DNA of 5,480 nt from the NCBI GenBank assembly GCA_016870295.1, contig VGBY01000071.1:1-5480 (forward strand), written 5' to 3'. The translations under genes and the position numbers were made by a program. Below are positions 1 through 5,480 of this stretch, in pieces. The notes beneath the pieces are model-generated. The model saw only the letters and a program-made list of their open reading frames with translations, had not been told where the DNA came from and searched no databases. The stretch comes from Actinomycetota bacterium (GTDB lineage Bacteria; Actinomycetota; Acidimicrobiia; Acidimicrobiales; Ilumatobacteraceae). Within the stretch, counting starts at the first letter, position 1. Every line of letters starts with the position of its first letter.

Positions 1-621
1 ATGAAGGCGTTCACGGCGGGAGTTCCGTTCGACGCCGTGTTGCGCTCGTGGCTGATTCTCGACAGCCACGACACGCCACGCTTTCATGTGTTGACGGGCG
101 ACCAGCGGCGCACCAAAGTGGGTGTCGGTCTGCAGATGTCGCTGCCAGGCGTTCCGATGGTGTGGATGGGCGACGAGATTGGCTTGGGTGGCACCTCGTG
201 TGGTGAGGACTCGCGACGACCGATGCCATGGAATCGTGAGAACGAGTGGGACCACGACCTCTTTGCGTGGTACGCGCAGTGCATTGCGCTTCGTCGCGTG
301 AGTGGCGCACTCGCAGTCGGGTCGTTGCGTTGGGTGCATGTCGGTAGCGACGTCGTCGTGTATCTGCGTGAGAGTGCCGACGAGCGAATTCTGTGTGCTG
401 CATCACGGGCCGTGCATGCACCCGTGCAGATTCTTGCTGCAGAGTTGGAATGCGAACGGATACAAACACTCGTCGGATCTGATGTCGTGGTCGTCGACGG
501 TCGTGTGGTGTTACCCGCGGATGGTCCAGCATTCCACATGTGGCGACTAACGGGTGGATTCGCCAGCTTCGCCCAAGGTTCAACTCAACAGAATGCATCG
601 ACGGAGGTAGCTCGTGGCTGA
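1..621 (+). CDS. GH13 glycoside hydrolase (neopullulanase/alpha-glucosidase-like), C-terminal part, 5' end cut by window
   Basis: This is the last ~206 codons of an alpha-amylase-clan enzyme that hydrolyses alpha-glucosidic bonds in malto-oligosaccharides or related glucans. Seen directly: LDSHDTPRF at residues 20-28 of the visible part is GH13 conserved region IV, with H23 and the transition-state-stabilising D24. PGVPMVWMGDEIGLGG at 49-64 is region VII, and GEDSRRPMPW follows at 68-77. Residues from about 100 on look like the usual all-beta C-terminal domain. The nucleophile and acid/base (regions II and III) must lie upstream of the window, so the ATG at base 1 is an internal codon and not the start. 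The SHDTPR and RRPMPW wording resembles neopullulanase/cyclomaltodextrinase-like and actinobacterial alpha-glucosidase groups; the exact subfamily cannot be decided from this fragment. Location is probably cytoplasmic, but the N-terminus is not visible. The TGA stop overlaps the start of the ABC ATPase gene by 8 bases, which suggests co-translation. Confidence 0.9.
   Translation: MKAFTAGVPFDAVLRSWLILDSHDTPRFHVLTGDQRRTKVGVGLQMSLPGVPMVWMGDEIGLGGTSCGEDSRRPMPWNRENEWDHDLFAWYAQCIALRRVSGALAVGSLRWVHVGSDVVVYLRESADERILCAASRAVHAPVQILAAELECERIQTLVGSDVVVVDGRVVLPADGPAFHMWRLTGGFASFAQGSTQQNASTEVARG
603..608 (+). promoter_or_regulatory. Shine-Dalgarno site of the ABC ATPase gene
   Basis: GGAGGT lies five bases upstream of the GTG at 614 and is a strong match to the 16S rRNA anti-Shine-Dalgarno sequence. 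It falls inside the last codons of the upstream GH13 gene. It fixes 614 as the start even though the codon is GTG and overlaps the previous stop. Confidence 0.8.
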
Positions 622-1801
622 AGTGAGATTCAAGAACGTCGACAAGGTGTTCGACAATGGTGTGAAAGCAGTTGCGGATCTATCGCTCGACATCCGCGAC
701 GGTGAGTTTCTCGTTTTGGTTGGTCCGTCGGGCTGCGGCAAGACCACGGCGTTGCGTATGGTGGCTGGCCTCGAGGCGATTTCCGCCGGAACCGTCGCCA
801 TCGGGGGCACCGTCGTGAACGACCTCACCTCCAAAGACCGTGACATCGCGATGGTGTTCCAGAACTACGCGCTGTATCCGCACTTGTCGGTGGCGGACAA
901 CATTGCGTTCGGTTTGCGATTGCGCAAGGAACCAAAAGAGAAGATCGCCAAACAAGTGGAATGGGCGGCGTCACTACTGGATCTCGTGCCGTACCTCAAC
1001 CGTCGCCCGAAAGAGTTGTCCGGCGGGCAGCGTCAACGTGTGGCGATGGGTCGCGCCATCGTGCGTGAGCCGAAGGTGTTCTTGATGGACGAGCCGCTTT
1101 CCAACCTTGATGCCAAACTGCGCGTGCAGATGCGTGCCGAGATCGCCAATTTACAGAAACAACTCGGCACGACGACCATCTATGTGACCCACGATCAGGT
1201 AGAGGCGATGACGATGGGTGATCGTGTCGCGGTGATGAGCATGGGAATCTTGCAGCAAGTCGCCGAACCGCAGGTGTTGTACGACGCACCGTCGAACGTA
1301 TTCGTTGCCGGCTTCATCGGCACACCACCGATGAATCTGTTCGAGGCGCGCATCGAGAGAGACGGCGATTACGTGGCGGTGGTGTTGGCCGGCACTCGCA
1401 TCCCCATGCCCAAGGATCGCGACTGGCGGTACCCACGTTTGGTGGAGTACGTAGGGAAGCAGATCGTGCTCGGTGTGCGTGCCGAAGACGTGTATGCAGC
1501 GGAAACCAAGCCGGGATGGCCGTCGATCAAGGGTCGCCTCGGCCTCTTGGAGGCGCTCGGCTCGTCGCAGATCGGATATCTGCACATCGATGCCAACAAA
1601 GTGGCGACCACGACCACCGCGCAGACGGCGTCGACTCGCGCCGAAGACCTGCCGACTGAGGCCGCCAGCAGTTTCGTGACGAACCTCGTGGCGTACTTTC
1701 CGCCGCGCATGCCGCTGAAACTCAACAGCGAGGTGAACGTCGCGTTCGATGTGGCCAACCTGCACTTCTTCGATGCTGACTCCGGTGCAGCGCTTCGTTA
1801 G
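614..1801 (+). CDS. Sugar ABC importer ATP-binding protein (MalK/UgpC/MsmX type)
   Basis: This is the nucleotide-binding subunit that hydrolyses ATP at the inner face of the membrane to drive a CUT1-family sugar importer. All motifs are present in the 395-residue product: Walker A GPSGCGKTT at 37-45, Q-loop Q83 in FQNYALYPH, signature LSGGQ at 135-139, Walker B FLMDEP at 156-161, D-loop SNLD at 163-166 and H-loop H193. Residues from about 240 form the TOBE/MalK-type regulatory region, marked by FVAGFIGTPPMN, LGVRAEDV and the closing LHFFD. Length is normal for the family. One oddity is a Thr/Ala-rich stretch at about residues 328-353 inside the C-terminal domain. The gene starts with GTG behind GGAGGT at 603-608 and overlaps both neighbours. 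Position among three GH13 genes makes malto-oligosaccharide uptake the likely role. The family also includes glycerol-3-phosphate (UgpC) and shared multi-sugar (MsiK/MsmX) ATPases, so substrate is inferred from context only. No permease or binding-protein gene is visible here. Confidence 0.96.
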   Translation: MAEVRFKNVDKVFDNGVKAVADLSLDIRDGEFLVLVGPSGCGKTTALRMVAGLEAISAGTVAIGGTVVNDLTSKDRDIAMVFQNYALYPHLSVADNIAFGLRLRKEPKEKIAKQVEWAASLLDLVPYLNRRPKELSGGQRQRVAMGRAIVREPKVFLMDEPLSNLDAKLRVQMRAEIANLQKQLGTTTIYVTHDQVEAMTMGDRVAVMSMGILQQVAEPQVLYDAPSNVFVAGFIGTPPMNLFEARIERDGDYVAVVLAGTRIPMPKDRDWRYPRLVEYVGKQIVLGVRAEDVYAAETKPGWPSIKGRLGLLEALGSSQIGYLHIDANKVATTTTAQTASTRAEDLPTEAASSFVTNLVAYFPPRMPLKLNSEVNVAFDVANLHFFDADSGAALR

Positions 1802-1844
1802 TCGCGCCCTCGTCGCCGCCGCGCTGCTGTCGGCGGCAGCGTGT
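1773..1844 (+). other. Lipoprotein signal peptide and lipobox region
   Basis: The first 24 codons of the amylase encode a basic N-region (R7, R11), a hydrophobic core rich in Ala, Leu and Val, and S-A-A-A-C ending at C24 (codon 1842-1844). This fits the broad lipobox pattern, with Ala instead of the usual Leu at position -3. Cleavage by signal peptidase II before C24 and lipid anchoring are inferred. Cleavage by signal peptidase I after the Ala run remains possible and would give a freely secreted enzyme. Bases 1773-1801 are also the last codons and stop of the ATPase gene in another frame. Confidence 0.7.
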
Positions 1845-3836
1845 GCGGGTAGCGATACCAGCGAATTGCCACCCGCACCGGATTCGCCCGACGAAGCCAC
1901 GTTGCTTGAGTCGCTGGCCGCACCGATCGTCTACTCCGACTTTGCATCGCGAGTGATCTACTTCGTCATGACCGATCGCTACGCGAACGGCGACACGGCG
2001 AACGACGCCGGGTACCTCACCGGGCAGCGCAAAGTGACCGGGTACGACCCAACGGACATCGGGTTCTTCCACGGTGGCGACCTGAAGGGACTCACCGGCG
2101 GTTGTACCAATCCCAAGACCGGGTTGCAGCGGCTGGCTGATCTCGGTTTCAACGGCATCTGGATCACACCACTCGTCGTGCAGCGCACGGTGCAGGGTGA
2201 CAGTGCGGCGTACCACGGGTACTGGGGTATCGACTTCACGACGTTGGATCCGCGCTTTGGCACGGAGGCTGATTTGAAGGCGTTCGTTGACTGCGCGCAC
2301 TCGCTCGACATGAAGGTGTATCTCGATGTGGTGGTCAACCACACCGGTGACGTGATTCTGCTCGTGGGTGGCAGCGGCTTTGTGGAGGAACCAGAACCCG
2401 CTTACGAGGCGTATGTGCTACCGGGCGAAGCAAACCTGAAGAAGCCCGCGTGGATGAATGACACGGCGAACTACCACAATCGTGGCGACATCAACTGGGG
2501 TGGATGCAGTCAGGCATGCACCGAACAGGGTGACTTCTCGGGTCTCGATGATCTCTACACGGAGAAGCCGGAAGTGGTGGACGGCCTCGCCGAAGTGTTC
2601 GGGAGTTGGATCACTCGCTTCAAGTTCGACGGTTTCCGCATCGACACCGCCCGCCACGTCGATCGCAGGTTCTACGAGCGTTGGGTGCCACAGATTCTCG
2701 CGACTGCAAAGTCGGCGGGTATCGATGACTTTGAGATCTTCGGTGAAACCTGGATCATCGAGCCGATCGAGCAGAGCACCTATGAGCGCGAGTGGGGGAT
2801 CCCGAACCAGCTCGACTTTCCGCTCTATGACGCGGTGGCTCGCTACGCAGGTGGGCTTATCGGTGCAGGTCCGATCATGCTGCGACTCGACGACGACGAT
2901 TACTCGCGCACGGCCGATGGCCGCGCCCCGACGCCCGGCACCTTCATCGGCAACCACGACATCGGGCGCACGGCGATGGTGATCAAGATGCAGTCCGGTG
3001 CGGAAGGTAGCGAATTGCTGCAGCGCGTAAATCTCGGCCACAGCCTGCTGTATCTGTTGCGTGGTGCGCCGATCATCTACTACGGCGACGAATACGGCAT
3101 CATCGGCACCGGAGGCGACAAGGAGGCGCGCCACGATCTCTTCCCGACCCAGGTGACGTCGTGGCAGAACCAAGAACGTGTCGGTAGCAAGCCGATTGGC
3201 ACGGGCTCCTCGTTCGATGTGGTCGGGCATCCGGTTGGCGAGCACCTCCGTGAACTTGCACGGTTGCGCAGGAGTGTTCCGGTGTTGTGGCGTGGTGCGA
3301 CACTGCCGCGGGTGCGCGACTCGGGTGCGATGGCCATCAGCCGCTTTGACATGGCCGAGCAAGTCGAGTACCTCACACTGTTCAACAACTCATTACAAGA
3401 AGTCACACTGGCGGTGCCGACATCGTCGCCGAACGCGCTGTTCGAATCGGTGTGGGGCAGGGTGAACGGTGCAAAGGCCGACGCTGCGGGTGAGGTCGCG
3501 CTGAAGATTCCGGCGCTGTCGGCAGCCGTGTTGCGTGCCGACTCCCGATTTGTGCTCGAAAAATCGGCACCCGAGATTTCGGTCGGGGAGGACGACTTCA
3601 GCGACCTGTGGTTGGTCTCCGCGGAGACTTCCGCGTCGCCCCAGGAAGTGTCGTTCATGGTCGACGATGGATCTGGTTGGCGACGCATCGCCGTGGATGA
3701 CTCTGCGCCGTATCGCGGATTCATCTCGCGCGAGTCGTTCGCCGACGGTGCCACCGTGCGAGTCGCCGCCGTTTCGAGGTTTGCCGACGGATCGTTGTCA
3801 CGAAGTACCATCGTGTCTTTTACGAACAGCAGGTAG
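1773..3836 (+). CDS. Secreted lipoprotein alpha-amylase family protein (GH13) with C-terminal Ig-like domain
   Basis: This is an extracytoplasmic, membrane-anchored GH13 enzyme likely to cleave starch-like polymer into importable malto-oligosaccharides. From the ATG at 1773 the product is 687 residues. Residues 1-23 form a signal peptide (R7/R11, then an Ala/Leu core) ending at a lipobox-like SAAAC with C24. A Pro/Asp/Glu-rich linker reaches about residue 50. The (beta/alpha)8 domain follows: DRYANGDTAND at 68-78, region VI at 125-133, region I DVVVNH at 185-190, region V near 257-264, region II GFRIDTARH with nucleophile D291 and R289, region III FGETW with acid/base E325, region IV GNHD with D396, and region VII at 431-442. 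All catalytic residues are intact. A beta domain comes next, then an extra domain at about 600-687. Cysteines 111, 174, 245 and 249 are the only ones after the lipid Cys. An in-frame ATG at 1749 would add eight residues; neither start has a good ribosome binding site, and a GTG at 1785 is also possible. I prefer 1773 because it gives a compact signal peptide. The gene overlaps the end of the ATPase gene. Exact GH13 subfamily is undecided. Confidence 0.93.
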   Translation: MLTPVQRFVSRALVAAALLSAAACAGSDTSELPPAPDSPDEATLLESLAAPIVYSDFASRVIYFVMTDRYANGDTANDAGYLTGQRKVTGYDPTDIGFFHGGDLKGLTGGCTNPKTGLQRLADLGFNGIWITPLVVQRTVQGDSAAYHGYWGIDFTTLDPRFGTEADLKAFVDCAHSLDMKVYLDVVVNHTGDVILLVGGSGFVEEPEPAYEAYVLPGEANLKKPAWMNDTANYHNRGDINWGGCSQACTEQGDFSGLDDLYTEKPEVVDGLAEVFGSWITRFKFDGFRIDTARHVDRRFYERWVPQILATAKSAGIDDFEIFGETWIIEPIEQSTYEREWGIPNQLDFPLYDAVARYAGGLIGAGPIMLRLDDDDYSRTADGRAPTPGTFIGNHDIGRTAMVIKMQSGAEGSELLQRVNLGHSLLYLLRGAPIIYYGDEYGIIGTGGDKEARHDLFPTQVTSWQNQERVGSKPIGTGSSFDVVGHPVGEHLRELARLRRSVPVLWRGATLPRVRDSGAMAISRFDMAEQVEYLTLFNNSLQEVTLAVPTSSPNALFESVWGRVNGAKADAAGEVALKIPALSAAVLRADSRFVLEKSAPEISVGEDDFSDLWLVSAETSASPQEVSFMVDDGSGWRRIAVDDSAPYRGFISRESFADGATVRVAAVSRFADGSLSRSTIVSFTNSR

Positions 3837-3840
3837 GTGA
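3835..3840 (+). promoter_or_regulatory. Shine-Dalgarno site of the last GH13 gene
   Basis: AGGTGA matches the 3' half of the consensus AGGAGGTGA and ends three bases before the GTG at 3844. It shares its first two bases with the TAG stop of the amylase gene, so ribosomes ending there sit on the next start. The site supports GTG 3844 as the start codon. Confidence 0.6.
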
Positions 3841-3843
3841 GCA

Positions 3844-5480
3844 GTGACAACGCACGAGTGGTGGCGTCATGCCGTGGTGTACCAGATCTATCCAAAGTCG
3901 TTCGCCGACGGAAACGGTGACGGTATCGGTGACCTGCCCGGCGCGATATCGCGGCTCGACTATCTCCGCGACCTCGGCGTTGATGCCGTGTGGTTCAGCC
4001 CGATCTTCCCCAGCCCGCAGTGCGACGGCGGCTACGACGTCTCCGACTACCGCGACATCGACCCCGTCTTTGGTTCACTCGCCGACGCCGAGACGTTCAT
4101 TCGCGAAGCGCACGCGCGTGACATCCGCGTGATTCTCGACGTGGTGCCCAACCACACGAGCAGCAAACATCGCTTCTTCCTCGAAGCGCTGCAATCGCCG
4201 CCTGGCTCACCGGCTTGGCAGCGCTACCACTGTTTGCGCGGCAAGGGCGACAACGGTGAGCTGCCGCCGAACAACTGGCTCTCGATCTTCGGTGGCATCG
4301 CGTGGACGGAGATTCTCGACGCCAGCGGAACGAAGACCGGATGGTGGTACCTGCACTTGTTCGACACACACCAACCAGACGTGAACTGGAATCACCCCGA
4401 CATCGAGCGCGAATTCGACGACACGCTGCGATTCTGGTTCGACCGTGGTATCGACGGCATCCGTATCGATGTGGCGCAGGGAATGATCAAGGAAGCCGGC
4501 TACCCCGACGTGCGAGACAGCAATGATCCGGCATTGCTCGACCCGCACGCCAAACCATATTTTGATCAGCCCGGTGTGCACGATGTGTACCGACGTTGGC
4601 GCAAGATCGCCGATTCATACGATCCGCCGCGTGTCTTCGTCGCCGAAGCGTGGCTGGACACGCCCGAGAAGCGCGCTCGATACCTGCGTGCCGACGAACT
4701 GCACACCGGTTTCAACTTCGACCTGCTCACCGCCGAGTGGAATGGCGAAAAGTGGCGCAACATCGTCACGGCGTCGATGGCGGCAGATGCCTTGGTCGGC
4801 GCCCCCACCACGTGGGTAACGGAGAATCACGATGTGCGTCGTGCGCCGACCCGATACGGCGGGCGAGTCGTGCACCGTCAGGTGGCGACCGCGGAACATC
4901 TGGCGCTCGGGCGAGTGCGATCGCTGGCGGCGATGTACACGATCTTGGCGTTGCCGGGCACGACGTATTTGTTCAATGGGCAGGAACTCGGGTTGGAGGA
5001 GGTCATTGACCTCGACGACGCGCAGCGCCAGGATCCGCACTTCTGGCGCACGAAAGGCGAGCACCTTGGTCGTGACGGCTGTCGTGTGCCGTTGCCATGG
5101 CGGCGTGCGGGCGCCAACTTCGGTTTTAGTGCGCAGGGCGGTTCTCCTGCGTGGCTCACTCAGCCCTCCACGTGGTCGGGGTTGTCGGTAGAGGCACAAG
5201 CTGGCGATGCAGCATCATCACTCTCGCGTGTACGCGCGGCGATTGCCGTTCGTCGTGGAAGTCAAGCGCTGTTGCGTGGATCATTTGCGTGGGATGAAAC
5301 GTTGTGCCGTGATGGCATCGTGGCGTTTCGTCGCAGCGTGGCGGGCGAACCGACGGTGCTGTGCGTGGCCAACATGGGCACTGCACCATCGCCGCGCGTC
5401 AGCGGAGAGTTACTGGTGGCGTCAGGCGAAGTGCATGACGACACCGTGCGTGACGGCAGCGCGCACCATGGCATAGTGCC
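3844..5480 (+). CDS. GH13 alpha-glucosidase / oligo-1,6-glucosidase-type enzyme, 3' end cut by window
   Basis: The open frame from GTG 3844 runs without a stop to the window end, giving 545 complete codons. It is a cytoplasmic exo-acting alpha-glucosidase expected to release glucose from imported malto- or isomalto-oligosaccharides. Seen directly: the N-terminus has WWRHAVVYQIYPKSF at 6-20, then the Ca-loop DGNGDGIGD at 22-30 typical of the oligo-1,6-glucosidase group. Further motifs are region VI GVDAVWFSP at 45-53, region I DVVPNH at 99-104, region V QPDVN at 177-181, region II GIRIDVA with R207 and nucleophile D209, region III VAEAW with acid/base E268, region IV ENHD with H329 and D330, and region VII ending GQELGLEE at 379-386. 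PLPW is at 416-419. There is no signal peptide. The family usually has about 530-560 residues, so only a short tail should be missing. The start is fixed by AGGTGA at 3835-3840 and by the N-terminal motif lying where the family has it. It follows the amylase gene after 7 bases. Val210 after the nucleophile is seen in alpha-1,6-acting members but also in others, so bond preference is open; trehalose synthase or sucrose-type activity is less likely. Confidence 0.94.
   Translation, partial: MTTHEWWRHAVVYQIYPKSFADGNGDGIGDLPGAISRLDYLRDLGVDAVWFSPIFPSPQCDGGYDVSDYRDIDPVFGSLADAETFIREAHARDIRVILDVVPNHTSSKHRFFLEALQSPPGSPAWQRYHCLRGKGDNGELPPNNWLSIFGGIAWTEILDASGTKTGWWYLHLFDTHQPDVNWNHPDIEREFDDTLRFWFDRGIDGIRIDVAQGMIKEAGYPDVRDSNDPALLDPHAKPYFDQPGVHDVYRRWRKIADSYDPPRVFVAEAWLDTPEKRARYLRADELHTGFNFDLLTAEWNGEKWRNIVTASMAADALVGAPTTWVTENHDVRRAPTRYGGRVVHRQVATAEHLALGRVRSLAAMYTILALPGTTYLFNGQELGLEEVIDLDDAQRQDPHFWRTKGEHLGRDGCRVPLPWRRAGANFGFSAQGGSPAWLTQPSTWSGLSVEAQAGDAASSLSRVRAAIAVRRGSQALLRGSFAWDETLCRDGIVAFRRSVAGEPTVLCVANMGTAPSPRVSGELLVASGEVHDDTVRDGSAHHGIV

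Noticed and set aside
1..3. ATG at the first base as the start of the first gene
   Set aside because: GH13 region IV is already at residue 20-28, so regions I, II and III must lie upstream. The window simply begins at an internal Met codon.
1151..1900. Minus-strand open frame of 249 codons
   Set aside because: It is antisense to the ATPase and the start of the amylase, is His/Arg-rich in the way of shadow frames, and has no family motif.
2886..2903. GAC-repeat tract as a possible microsatellite
   Set aside because: It encodes a short Asp run (LDDDDY) in the amylase and has only a few imperfect units, normal for high-GC coding DNA.
2418..3362. Long open frame of 314 codons on the minus strand
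   Set aside because: It lies wholly antisense to the catalytic domain of the amylase, has no recognisable motif, and is expected from high-GC codon bias. The plus-strand frame has all GH13 motifs.
3837..3843. Possible terminator or promoter between the last two genes
   Set aside because: The gap is seven bases with no inverted repeat or T-run; it only holds part of a ribosome binding site.
3080..3895. Minus-strand open frame of 271 codons
   Set aside because: It spans the amylase C-terminus and the next gene's start antisense; its composition is low-complexity Ser/Thr/Arg with no motif.
4596..5009. Plus-strand 137-codon frame inside the last gene
   Set aside because: It is out of frame with the GH13 enzyme that covers the region with intact regions III, IV and VII.

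Overview
The window is one dense, single-strand stretch of a carbohydrate-utilisation operon. Four genes run in the same direction (+) with no intergenic space worth the name. Three encode glycoside hydrolase family 13 (GH13, alpha-amylase clan) enzymes. One encodes the ATPase of a sugar ABC importer of the MalK/UgpC/MsmX type. High G+C, GTG starts on two of the four genes, and the wording of the GH13 and ATPase motifs suggest a high-GC actinobacterium. An Acidimicrobiia (Ilumatobacter-like) lineage seems the best guess from the look of the proteins, but this is an inference without any database search.

Layout. Positions 1-621 hold the C-terminal part of a neopullulanase/alpha-glucosidase-like GH13 enzyme whose start lies outside the window. 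Positions 614-1801 hold the importer ATPase; its GTG start sits inside the end of the previous gene behind a clear GGAGGT ribosome binding site. Positions 1773-3836 (possibly from 1749) hold a secreted, lipid-anchored alpha-amylase with an extra C-terminal beta domain; its signal peptide is encoded across the end of the ATPase gene. Positions 3844-5480 hold a cytoplasmic oligo-1,6-glucosidase/alpha-glucosidase-type GH13 enzyme. It is complete at its N-terminus and probably lacks only a few residues at its C-terminus because the window ends. No stretch without a gene exceeds 7 bases, and I see no terminator, promoter, RNA gene, repeat array or mobile element.

How the parts fit together (inference from families and order): the lipoprotein amylase cuts starch- or glycogen-like polymer at the outer face of the membrane. 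A CUT1-type importer powered by the ATPase brings in malto-oligosaccharides; its binding protein and permeases are not in the window and are expected upstream. The two non-secreted GH13 enzymes then degrade the oligosaccharides to glucose or short sugars. The 8-base overlap, the 29-base (or longer) overlap and the 7-base gap suggest one transcript with translational coupling. I found no sign of an undescribed system. The points worth checking are details: the overlapping signal peptide, the atypical lipobox, four paired-looking cysteines in the amylase, the low-complexity insert in the ATPase, and the specificity residues of the last enzyme.
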